Source: Candidatus Delongbacteria bacterium (GTDB taxonomy: Bacteria; UBA4055). Taken from it: a stretch of DNA of 8,198 bases. The position numbers and the translations under genes were made by a program. The notes beneath the pieces are model-generated. The model worked only from the letters and a program-made list of their open reading frames with translations. It had not been told where the DNA came from and searched no databases. The stretch is from the NCBI GenBank assembly GCA_028702975.1, contig JAQVNT010000064.1:1-8198 (forward strand). The letters run 5' to 3'. Below are positions 1 through 5,964 of this stretch, one piece after another. The first letter of the stretch is position 1; every line of letters begins with the position of its first letter.

Positions 1-560
1 TGGCTTACTGGCTCTATATCGACGGAGTGGACACTATAATCAGAATGGCCATGGATTTCGGCATTTCGATAGGCTTTGATAAGAACAGCCTGATAACCGC
101 GCTTCTAATCACTCAGTTCGTGGGATTTCCGTCGGCGCTCCTCACTGGAATGCTTTTCAAAGGCGAAAAAGGGGCGAGGAAGGGCATTTATTTTACGATC
201 GCCGTATATCTTTGCGTATCGGTGTTCGGCGCGTTCATGAAGAACGAGACCCATTTTTATGCTCTCGCGGTGACCGTCGGGCTGGTTCAGGGCGGGATAC
301 AGGCTCTGTCAAGATCATATTTCGCTTCCATAATTCCCGAAAACAGGGAGGGCGAGTTCTTCGGACTGTACAACATGATAGGGAAATTCGCAGTGATCTT
401 AGGGCCGCTCTTCATAGCTGTAACGGGACTTCTTCTCAGGAGTTCGGGATTTTCTTCTGACGCTGCTTCAAGAGGCGGAATAATGTCGGTATCGTTCTTC
501 TTTATAGCAGGCGGAATACTGTTCTATATGTCCGGCAGGACGAACAGGGAAAAATCTTGA
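1..560 (+). CDS. UMF1/Atg22-family MFS transporter, C-terminal part (5' end outside window)
   Basis: This is the C-terminal portion of an integral membrane transporter; the reading frame is open from base 3, so the true start lies upstream and the apparent GTG at 27 is not the start. About five hydrophobic segments are visible, separated by short charged loops such as KGEKGARKG. The stretch YWLYIDGVDTIIRMA, the block GGIQALSRSYFASIIPE and the following FFGLYNMIGKFAVILGP are typical of the UMF1 branch of the major facilitator superfamily, related to yeast vacuolar Atg22. Yeast Atg22 is linked to amino-acid efflux from the vacuole; the substrates of the bacterial members are not established, so none is assigned. 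The protein ends in a short polar tail (GRTNREKS). The stop codon (558-560) lies inside a candidate -35 box for metG. No hairpin terminator follows. The family call is fairly safe; the transport direction and substrate are unknown. Confidence 0.85.
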   Translation, partial: AYWLYIDGVDTIIRMAMDFGISIGFDKNSLITALLITQFVGFPSALLTGMLFKGEKGARKGIYFTIAVYLCVSVFGAFMKNETHFYALAVTVGLVQGGIQALSRSYFASIIPENREGEFFGLYNMIGKFAVILGPLFIAVTGLLLRSSGFSSDAASRGGIMSVSFFFIAGGILFYMSGRTNREKS

Positions 561-585
561 CAAAATAATTACGGTTCTTTAGCTT
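557..585 (+). promoter_or_regulatory. candidate sigma-70-type promoter for metG
   Basis: A perfect -35 box TTGACA (557-562) is followed after exactly 17 bp by TAGCTT (580-585), which keeps only the first, second and last bases of TATAAT. It continues as TAGCTTTA, close to the TAnnTTTG -10 of Bacteroidetes. Transcription would begin near 592, giving a leader of about 28 nt that contains the metG ribosome binding site at 611-614. The -35 box overlaps the stop codon of the upstream transporter gene. Inferred from sequence only. Confidence 0.5.
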
Positions 586-619
586 TATGCAGTTTTTTAA
601 TAACGAGAATGAGGATGAA

Positions 620-2503
620 ATGAAGAAAAAATTTTTAACGACCCCGATCTATTATGTTAACGGTAAACCCCACCTGGGCCACGCATACACTACAATTTTG
701 TGCGACGCTTTTAAAAGATATTATAAGCTTTACGGGTACGATGCTGTCATGATCACGGGAGTTGACGAGCACGGACAGAAGGTTTATGAGGCGGCAGTAG
801 AAAAAAATATGACCCCGCAGGCTTATTGCGACAGCCTTATCCCCGCTTTTGAAGACCTTTTTAAGAAATGCGATGTTGAGCACGATATTTTTTTCAGGAC
901 CACTTCGGGATCCCACGAAAAGAAAGTTCAGGCCATACTCCAGAATCTTTACGATAAAGGCGACATTTATAAGGACGACTACGAAGGCAATTACTGCACG
1001 CCGTGCGAAACATTCTTTACCGAAAAGGATCTTGTTGAAGGGAACTGCCCGGAGTGCGGAAGGCCGACAACTCTGATCAAAGAGCAGAATTATTTCTTCG
1101 ACATGGCCAAATATGCCGGTCAGTATGAAAAGTTCCTTCTTGAGCACGATGATTTTATATATCCGAAATTCAGAAAGAACGAAGTTCTCGGCATTCTCAA
1201 GCAGGGACTGAGGCCGCTGTGCATATCGAGGAAAAAGGAAAAGATGCCTTGGGGAATAGAAATTCCTTTCGATAAGGATTTTGTCACTTATGTCTGGTTC
1301 GATGCGCTTACGAACTACATTAACGGTATCGGCTACATGGAGGATGAAAAAAAGTTCAATGAATACTGGCCTACTACCACGCATTTGATGGCAAAAGATA
1401 TTCTTCTTCACCACACGATATACTGGCCGACAATGCTTCTTGCGATGGGGTTATCTCTACCTAAAAACATCCTCATTCACGGCTGGTGGATGGGAGAAGG
1501 CGGGAAAAAGATGAGCAAGTCCTTAGGCAATGTGATAGACCCGAACGAGATAATCGACAAATACGGTTCTTCGTCGTTCAGGTTCTTCGTTCTGCGGGAT
1601 ATGTCTCTCGGTCACGACGGTGTGTTTTCGATTGATTCTTTCCTTAAGAGACACAATGTGGAGCTTGCGAACGATTTCGGGAACCTGCTTAACCGCGCCA
1701 GCCACATGATCGTGAAAAATTTTGACGGAAAGATACCTGCGCCTTCAAAGAAGACGGAATTCTGCGACCCGTTCATAAACGAGTTTAAGAACCTGCTCTC
1801 GGGCATTGAACAGCTCGTTTACGATTTCGATCTGAACCGCGCGCTTGACGATATTATGAAGATGATAAGGAACACCAACAAGTATATGGAGGACTGCGCG
1901 CCGTGGCAGCTCTTGAAAACCGATAAGGAACTTTGCGGTTCCGTGCTGTACAATGCCCTCGAAGCGGTACGGCTCACGAGCCTGCTGCTCTCGCCGGTCA
2001 TCCCGAAGAAGTTCGAGGAGCTCAAGGACATCTTCAAGGGCGAGATCGAGCCTGAGCTGGAGTTCGGCAAACTTACTGTCGGCAGAGAGATAAACAAGGC
2101 TGTTTCGCTGTTCCCCAAGATAGAGGTCGAGGCAAAAGAACAAAAGAAACCTGAAAGCAAGGCTCCAACGGCTGAAACAGGCATTGATATAGCCGACTTC
2201 GCGAAGGTCGAGATCAAGACGGGAAAAATTCTTTCCTGCGAAAATGTGGAAGGCAGCGACAAGCTCTTAAAGCTTCAGATAGACCTCGGCAGCAGTGATG
2301 TAAGGCAGATCATTTCGGGCATAGCTAAATTCTATAAACCGGAAGATACCGTCGGAAAACATGTGCTTGTCGCGTCAAACCTTAAGCCGGCTATGCTAAT
2401 GGGAACAGAAAGTCAGGGTATGCTGCTTTCCGTCAAAGCAGGCAAGGAACTTAAGATAGTCGAAATTGATAAAGAACTTCCTTTAGGCAAGAAACTGAAC
2501 TGA
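620..2503 (+). CDS. metG: methionyl-tRNA synthetase with C-terminal tRNA-binding domain
   Basis: This cytoplasmic enzyme attaches methionine to tRNA-Met using ATP. The 627-residue protein begins with the class I catalytic domain, with the HIGH motif as HLGH (residues 18-21). A zinc-knuckle insertion follows, with cysteines in two CxxC pairs (C126/C129 and C143/C146). VWFDALTNYI lies in the active-site region and KMSKS is at 297-301, followed by LGNVIDP. An alpha-helical anticodon-binding domain follows, then a charged linker (EAKEQKKPESK), then a Trbp111/EMAP-like OB-fold domain from about residue 526 to the end (DFAKVEIKTGKI, SGIAKFY, SNLKPAMLMG, SQGMLL). This is the full architecture of dimeric bacterial MetRS. 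The start at 620 is chosen because GAGG (611-614) lies five bases upstream and the protein then begins MKKKFLTTPIYYVN, as is usual in the family. An in-frame ATG at 587 has no ribosome binding site and lies upstream of the predicted transcription start. The stop overlaps the yraN start by one base (TGATG). Confidence 0.97.
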   Translation: MKKKFLTTPIYYVNGKPHLGHAYTTILCDAFKRYYKLYGYDAVMITGVDEHGQKVYEAAVEKNMTPQAYCDSLIPAFEDLFKKCDVEHDIFFRTTSGSHEKKVQAILQNLYDKGDIYKDDYEGNYCTPCETFFTEKDLVEGNCPECGRPTTLIKEQNYFFDMAKYAGQYEKFLLEHDDFIYPKFRKNEVLGILKQGLRPLCISRKKEKMPWGIEIPFDKDFVTYVWFDALTNYINGIGYMEDEKKFNEYWPTTTHLMAKDILLHHTIYWPTMLLAMGLSLPKNILIHGWWMGEGGKKMSKSLGNVIDPNEIIDKYGSSSFRFFVLRDMSLGHDGVFSIDSFLKRHNVELANDFGNLLNRASHMIVKNFDGKIPAPSKKTEFCDPFINEFKNLLSGIEQLVYDFDLNRALDDIMKMIRNTNKYMEDCAPWQLLKTDKELCGSVLYNALEAVRLTSLLLSPVIPKKFEELKDIFKGEIEPELEFGKLTVGREINKAVSLFPKIEVEAKEQKKPESKAPTAETGIDIADFAKVEIKTGKILSCENVEGSDKLLKLQIDLGSSDVRQIISGIAKFYKPEDTVGKHVLVASNLKPAMLMGTESQGMLLSVKAGKELKIVEIDKELPLGKKLN

Positions 2504-2880
2504 TGACTACTTCAAAGTCAGACAATAAAAAGACGGGGGACAGAGGCGAATCGATCGCCTCTCAGTTCCTCGAAGACAACGGCTACAGGATAATCGACAG
2601 AAATTTCAGATATTCCACTTTCGGCGAGATAGATATAATTGCTAAAAAGGACGGAGTTCTAATCTTCGTCGAGGTCAAGACCTACAAGACCGAGGAGTTC
2701 GGCGAGCCGCTCCTTCTCGTCAATCACAAAAAACAGCAGAAGATCCGAAAACTCGCTCAGATCTACATGCTCCAGAAGCACATCGACGATATTGACTGCC
2801 GCTTTGATGTCATCGGCATAAAAATAGCCAAAGCTGACATCGCTGACAGTTCTGTTACGCATATCGAGAACGCGTTTTAG
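2503..2880 (+). CDS. yraN: YraN-family (UPF0102) putative endonuclease-like protein
   Basis: A 125-residue cytoplasmic protein of the UPF0102/YraN family, predicted by fold to resemble restriction-endonuclease-like and Holliday-junction-resolvase-like nucleases; its cellular role is not established. The family hallmarks are visible: a basic N-terminus leading to GDRGESIASQFLEDNGY (residues 12-28), then R-N-F-R, GEIDIIA (41-47) and FVEVK (55-59). Together the acidic residues E16, E42, D44, E57 and the lysine K59 form a PD-(D/E)XK-like active-site arrangement. The family often continues EVKxR; here it is EVKTY. The length is normal. Translation is probably coupled to metG, because the ATG overlaps the metG stop by one base (2503) and only a weak purine stretch precedes it. 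No terminator hairpin follows the TAG stop; a 54-bp AT-rich gap leads to the next gene. Confidence 0.88.
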   Translation: MTTSKSDNKKTGDRGESIASQFLEDNGYRIIDRNFRYSTFGEIDIIAKKDGVLIFVEVKTYKTEEFGEPLLLVNHKKQQKIRKLAQIYMLQKHIDDIDCRFDVIGIKIAKADIADSSVTHIENAF

Positions 2881-2899
2881 TTATTCTTTAATTTTTACC

Positions 2900-2927
2900 T
2901 TGATTATTCTCTTAAAATTCATAACTT
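2900..2927 (+). promoter_or_regulatory. weak candidate promoter for the glycosyltransferase-WYL gene pair
   Basis: In the 54-bp AT-rich gap (2881-2934), TTGATT (2900-2905) is followed after 16 bp by TAACTT (2922-2927), which reads on as TAACTTTC. This pattern resembles the metG promoter candidate. If used, transcription would start at about 2934, next to the ATG at 2935, making the mRNA essentially leaderless. A competing -10, TAAAAT at 2913-2918, has no good -35 box. Inferred and weak. Confidence 0.3.
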
Positions 2928-2934
2928 TCAAGCT

Positions 2935-3624
2935 ATGGAAAATAAAAATTACAGGATACTGATACCGGCGTACAACTCCGCGCGCTACATTGACGACCTG
3001 TTCGACAGGCTCTACAAGATGAGGCTTCTCGACAAGGCGGTCGTGGTTAATGACGGCTCGACGGACGATACTCTGAAGATATGCGAAGAAAGGGGAGTGA
3101 CGGTACTCTCGAACAAAAAGAACCGGGGCAAAGGCTATTCGCTCAGAAAAGGCTTTAAGTACATGGCTGAAAATGATGTCGAGTTTTTCATCACGCTCGA
3201 CTCCGACCTCCAGCACGATGTGCGGTACATTCCTGATTTTATAAACAGATACGAAGAGACCGGCGCGGACATCATAGTGGGCAACAGGCTCGGAGATACG
3301 ACGACGATGCCTGTGGAGCGCGTGTTCTCCAACCGGACGACATCGTACATAGTCTCGCTTCTGGCAAAGCAGAAGATACCTGACAGCCAGTCAGGTTACA
3401 GGCTGATAAGAACCGCAGCCGTGAAAGATCTCGTTCTCACCTGCGACCGTTTCGAGATGGAGTCCGAGCTGCTCATCAAGGCAGGCAGAAAAGGCCTGAA
3501 GATCGACAGCCTGCCGATATCGGCCCTCTACGAGGGAGCGCACAGTTCGATCAGTGTCTTCCGCGACACATACAGGTTCGTCAGACTCGTAATAAGATCA
3601 CTGCTGATCAGGGACGGAAAATGA
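2935..3624 (+). CDS. family 2 glycosyltransferase (dolichyl-phosphate-mannose/glucose synthase-like)
   Basis: A 229-residue GT-A-fold glycosyltransferase, probably transferring a sugar from a nucleotide-sugar donor to a lipid-phosphate or glycan acceptor at the cytoplasmic face of the membrane. Visible motifs are RILIPAYNSARYI at the N-terminus (residues 7-19), VVNDGSTDDT (37-46), the metal-binding DSDLQH (89-94, a DxD motif), GADIIVGNR (110-118) and QSGYR (152-156), with E174 and E176 in FEMESELL as acidic candidates for the acceptor site. This pattern matches the polyprenyl-phosphate sugar synthase branch of GT2. No membrane segment or GtrA-like C-terminus is present, so the enzyme looks soluble or peripheral. 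The start is forced: the fold begins at residue 7 and no in-frame upstream start exists. Yet no Shine-Dalgarno sequence precedes it. The stop overlaps the following WYL gene by 4 bp (ATGA). Donor and acceptor are unknown. Confidence 0.88.
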   Translation: MENKNYRILIPAYNSARYIDDLFDRLYKMRLLDKAVVVNDGSTDDTLKICEERGVTVLSNKKNRGKGYSLRKGFKYMAENDVEFFITLDSDLQHDVRYIPDFINRYEETGADIIVGNRLGDTTTMPVERVFSNRTTSYIVSLLAKQKIPDSQSGYRLIRTAAVKDLVLTCDRFEMESELLIKAGRKGLKIDSLPISALYEGAHSSISVFRDTYRFVRLVIRSLLIRDGK

Positions 3625-4712
3625 CGGAAAAGAACAATGTTTCAAGAATAGGCTTCATGATAAGCGAACTGAACAGGAAAGGTCATTTCTCCAGGCAGGA
3701 AGTCATTGATCATGTCAGGGAGACGACAGGCACCGAGATAAGCGAAAGTACGGTCAAGAGGTCGGTCTCGGACATCAGGGACCATTTCGGCGTGGATATA
3801 ATTTACAGCATGAAGAACAAGAGATACGAAGCTGCCGCGAGACGGAGGGATATTGAGAACGCCGAAGATTTTCTGGATGTTTATTCCGAAGCCAAATACG
3901 GCAGGACAGATTCGAACGAAATGCTTCTTTTTTACAGCTTCGTAAAAAGCATGATAAGATCCGAATACTATTTTCCGCCTGTCAATGTCGCGCAAAACGA
4001 CAGCGGTGAGAATACCGCCGATTACGGGCTCATACTCAGGATGATGGAAGACGCGATGAAGCTCAATATGTCGCAAAGCAGCCTCGAACTATCAGACTGC
4101 ATCGAATATCACATCTCGGAGCATTTCAAATCAGGCCAGAAGATCAAGTTCAACCGTATGCTGTGCGTACTTCTCGATTCGATGAAGAAACGGCTTTTAG
4201 TTAAATTCATATACAACGGAACAGAAGTCCATGTCGAGCCCATCAGGATAATTCATTACGAAGGGAAGTGGTATTTCATGGGTTTTATAGCCGAAAGTTT
4301 AAGACCCGACCATCTCAAAAAAGTAAGGACTTACAACCTCTCCATGATAGAAGGGAACATTCATCTCACAGGCAAGGATTTTACGGGCGAAGAATATGTC
4401 ATACCCGAGTATAAAGATTCATTCGGGATCATAGCCAGTACGAACACAAAGACCGCGGTAATAAGGTTCTATGAAAATCTGGCGGTCAGGATGAAAGAGC
4501 TTCTCTGGTACGACGGGCAGATAACCGAGACCGGAAGGGACGAAGAAAGGGGAAATTACTGCCAGTATACGCTGCCTTATCCGTCTAATACTTCGTTCGA
4601 GCTGATTTCGAAAGTTTTAAGTTTCGGCGACAGGGCAGAGATAATCGAACCTGAAGAACTCCGCAGGAGCTGGCAGGATACAATAAAAAGAATGTTCGGA
4701 CAGATCAAATAA
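3621..4712 (+). CDS. helix-turn-helix / WYL-domain transcriptional regulator
   Basis: A 363-residue cytoplasmic protein with the usual order of WYL regulators. An N-terminal helix-turn-helix (about residues 8-60) includes SRQEVIDHV and a recognition helix in SESTVKRSVSDIRDHFGV. A helical middle region follows. The WYL domain (about 175-250) has LLVKFIYNGTEV, VEPIRIIHYEGKWYFMGF with the WYL signature as W217-Y218-F219, and KVRTYNLSMI containing R236. The C-terminal WCX-like portion (about 265-363) includes AVIRFYENLAVRMKE and FELISKVLSFGDRAEIIEPEELRRSW. WYL domains are thought to sense small ligands or nucleic acid and to control the attached DNA-binding domain. The family's usual arginine near the end of the RxFxLxRI motif is replaced by M242 here. 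The ATG overlaps the glycosyltransferase stop (ATGA), and GGGACGGA (3611-3618) is its ribosome binding site, so the two genes are translationally coupled. The target genes are unknown; it might regulate the cell-envelope glycosylation locus or itself. Confidence 0.85.
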   Translation: MTEKNNVSRIGFMISELNRKGHFSRQEVIDHVRETTGTEISESTVKRSVSDIRDHFGVDIIYSMKNKRYEAAARRRDIENAEDFLDVYSEAKYGRTDSNEMLLFYSFVKSMIRSEYYFPPVNVAQNDSGENTADYGLILRMMEDAMKLNMSQSSLELSDCIEYHISEHFKSGQKIKFNRMLCVLLDSMKKRLLVKFIYNGTEVHVEPIRIIHYEGKWYFMGFIAESLRPDHLKKVRTYNLSMIEGNIHLTGKDFTGEEYVIPEYKDSFGIIASTNTKTAVIRFYENLAVRMKELLWYDGQITETGRDEERGNYCQYTLPYPSNTSFELISKVLSFGDRAEIIEPEELRRSWQDTIKRMFGQIK

Positions 4713-4716
4713 AGTA

Positions 4717-4745
4717 TTGACTTTTTAATTGAAATTTCTTAAAAT
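4717..4745 (+). promoter_or_regulatory. strong sigma-70-type promoter for tRNA-Val
   Basis: TTGACT (4717-4722, five of six matches to TTGACA), a 17-bp spacer, then TAAAAT (4740-4745, five of six to TATAAT). The predicted start is near 4752, about five bases before the mature tRNA 5' end at 4757. The element begins five bases after the stop codon of the WYL gene. This is the best promoter in the window, as expected for a stable RNA. Confidence 0.8.
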
Positions 4746-4756
4746 TGCCGTTCGCT

Positions 4757-4831
4757 GGGGGTATGGCTTAGTTGGTTTAAAGCGCTAGCTCGACAAGCTA
4801 GAGATCACTGGTTCAAGTCCAGTTATCCCCA
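4757..4831 (+). tRNA. tRNA-Val, anticodon GAC, with C33
   Basis: A 75-nt cloverleaf. The acceptor stem is GGGGGTA (4757-4763) with TATCCCC (4824-4830), including one G-U pair. The D stem is GCTT/AAGC (4766-4769, 4780-4783) with a 10-nt loop containing the GG pair. The anticodon stem CTAGC/GCTAG (4785-4789, 4797-4801) is perfect, with loop TCGACAA and anticodon GAC at 4792-4794. The variable loop is AGATC, the T stem ACTGG/CCAGT, and the T loop TTCAAGT. The discriminator is A73 (4831). The next bases are CAA, so the CCA end is not encoded and must be added by the CCA-adding enzyme. Position 33 (4791) is C instead of the nearly universal U. The D stem carries U13-A22 in place of the usual C-G, a compensated change. 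It reads GUC and GUU valine codons. It has its own promoter just upstream and may also receive readthrough from the WYL gene. Confidence 0.93.
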
Positions 4832-4836
4832 CAAGA

Positions 4837-5934
4837 TCAAATGAAGCTTCTCATAAAATCCAGTAAAGCCCGCTTGTCAGCGGGTTTTGCGTTCCTGACA
4901 TAATATCCGGAGTTCATCGTTCCCGTCACAAGGCACTCTTCCAGAGTGAGTCCCGCTATAAATCCCGCGAAAAAACCTGCGTTGAATATGTCACCGGCGC
5001 CCGTCGAAAGTTTAGGCTCCGGCGTGTAAGGGCCGCTAAAAATGAACGAGCCCTGTTTCGCGCAGACCGAGGCCTGTTTGATACTGTGTATCACTATCGC
5101 GAAAAGGGGCAGATGCAGCCTGATATTTGCCGCGAGCTCCTTAATATCGTGATATTCCGTGCCGGCTCCTGCCACGCCTGCCACCTGCTGCGCCTCGGAC
5201 TCATTCAGACCCAGGATCACATCGGCGTATTCGTTCATTCCGAGCAGTCTTTCCGTGCATTCCTTCAGGTCTGAGCGCGACCTTTTCCTCGGGTCGGTAA
5301 GGTCGATATAAACGGTCTTTCTTTCTCCGCCCGCCTCTTTAATGAGCGTCGTCAGGTTCGAGAATATTTCGTTCATCCCCGGTATCATCGTCCAGTTGAC
5401 GAAAGCGAAATAACTGTTCTTTTCTATCATGTCCGATAAAGTATCAAGCCCGATCTTATCGATGATCGTTCCCCAGCTTATGTCAAGAACGCTCTGAGGG
5501 TGATTGAACATGACCTTCCCGTCGTTGAATTCGAAAGCGTCGGTTATGCCCGGATCGCCTATGCTTACCGCTTTTTTGCACTTACGGGTAAAAGGTTTGA
5601 ATATCGGAAGTATCCTGTCTTTGCCGAAAGATCCGGCTATGCTTATTTTGTTACCCAGCTCTATCAGAGAATTGGCCATTATGGGTCCGTTCCCGCCCAA
5701 AGAAGATCTTTCTTTCACGATCTCGATGTTAATGCTTTTTCCGGAACCGCTTCTTATCCTATTCGCAAAAGTAACTATGTCTGTTATAGGCGTAAAACTC
5801 TTACTGTCTTTTCTTTCGAGCACCGGCCTTAAAATGTTGTCGATAAAGCCGTCGAACCCTACAAAAACATTGCCGGAACCTTTGAAACCGGAAAATTTAT
5901 TTGAAGCTGATCTTATGAGCGTTTTGCTTTTCAT
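4837..5934 (-). CDS. PfkB-family carbohydrate kinase (substrate unknown)
   Basis: A 365-residue ribokinase/PfkB-superfamily enzyme, expected to phosphorylate a sugar or nucleoside with ATP in the cytoplasm. The N-terminal FVGFDGFIDNILRPV is a substrate-lid-like opening. SSLGGNGPIMANSLIELG corresponds to PfkB motif 1, with the GG substrate-binding turn, and is followed by AGSFGKD. The C-terminal motif 2 is LSTGAGDIFNAGFFAGFIAGL, with D315 as the predicted catalytic base after the anion-hole TGAG (311-314). VILGLNESEA is the usual N-x-x-E-like region that positions magnesium. The protein is somewhat longer than the roughly 300-330 residues typical of ribokinase or fructokinase, and the specificity cannot be read from the motifs. 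The ATG at 5934 is preceded directly by a repeated CGGA stretch that may act as an unusually close purine-rich ribosome binding site. It converges on tRNA-Val with a 5-bp gap, is divergent from the DUF554 gene, and contains the tRNA terminator in its 3' end. Confidence 0.87.
   Translation of the reverse strand: MKSKTLIRSASNKFSGFKGSGNVFVGFDGFIDNILRPVLERKDSKSFTPITDIVTFANRIRSGSGKSINIEIVKERSSLGGNGPIMANSLIELGNKISIAGSFGKDRILPIFKPFTRKCKKAVSIGDPGITDAFEFNDGKVMFNHPQSVLDISWGTIIDKIGLDTLSDMIEKNSYFAFVNWTMIPGMNEIFSNLTTLIKEAGGERKTVYIDLTDPRKRSRSDLKECTERLLGMNEYADVILGLNESEAQQVAGVAGAGTEYHDIKELAANIRLHLPLFAIVIHSIKQASVCAKQGSFIFSGPYTPEPKLSTGAGDIFNAGFFAGFIAGLTLEECLVTGTMNSGYYVRNAKPADKRALLDFMRSFI
4865..4888 (+). terminator. 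intrinsic terminator for the tRNA-Val transcript, inside the kinase coding region
   Basis: A perfect inverted repeat, CCCGCT (4869-4874) and AGCGGG (4879-4884) with loop TGTC, is followed directly by TTTT (4885-4888). The stem can be extended by a G-U pair and three A-U pairs using AAAG (4865-4868). This is a standard rho-independent terminator reading rightward, 34 bases after the tRNA 3' end. It lies within the last codons of the convergent kinase gene, where the opposite strand encodes KPADKRAL. Read leftward the T-run is only CTTTA, so termination is probably mostly one-directional. No other hairpin-plus-T-run is seen downstream of the WYL gene or the tRNA. Confidence 0.8.
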
Positions 5935-5946
5935 CCGTCCGTCCGT
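5935..5946. repeat. CCGT x3 tandem repeat next to the kinase start codon
   Basis: Three perfect copies of CCGT on the + strand (ACGG on the - strand) lie immediately upstream of the kinase ATG (5932-5934). On the kinase mRNA this makes a GGACGGACGG purine-rich stretch ending at the start codon. It is short and may be chance or an SD substitute. Confidence 0.6.
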
Positions 5947-5950
5947 GAAT

Positions 5951-5964
5951 TATTAACGGTAATA
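5951..5964. promoter_or_regulatory. near-palindrome, possible operator between the kinase and DUF554 genes
   Basis: The 14-bp sequence TATTAACGGTAATA has perfect 5-bp arms (TATTA/TAATA) around an ACGG centre, so 12 of 14 positions are symmetric. It lies 17 bp upstream of the kinase ATG and overlaps the candidate -35 of the DUF554 promoter, where a repressor could affect both genes. AT-rich DNA produces such symmetry by chance fairly often, so confidence is low. Confidence 0.25.

Noticed and set aside
635..1414. 259-codon open frame on the - strand, antisense to metG
   Set aside because: It lies wholly within metG, whose motifs are unmistakable. Its translation has no recognisable domain and has runs typical of a shadow frame.
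2899..2932. CTTGA/TCAAG inverted repeat before the glycosyltransferase gene as a terminator or operator
   Set aside because: The arms are only 5 bp with a 24-nt loop and no T-run at the right place, so chance is the better explanation.
3621..4712. WYL regulator as a sign of an anti-phage defence locus
   Set aside because: No nuclease, cyclase, effector, methylase or BREX/CBASS gene is nearby; its partner is a glycosyltransferase and the other neighbours are housekeeping genes.
4790..4796. Reading the tRNA anticodon as CGA (serine) so that the base before it is U
   Set aside because: Shifting the loop by one base destroys the perfect 5-bp anticodon stem, and the short variable loop is wrong for tRNA-Ser. 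GAC with C33 is the only consistent fold.
4837..4888. The hairpin at 4865-4888 as a terminator of the kinase gene
   Set aside because: In the kinase direction it precedes the stop codon and has only a short T-run, so using it would cut the kinase message before its end.
5504..5956. 150-codon open frame on the + strand inside the kinase gene
   Set aside because: Antisense to a PfkB kinase with intact motifs; the hydrophobic-looking translation mirrors the opposite strand and shows no family match that I recognise.
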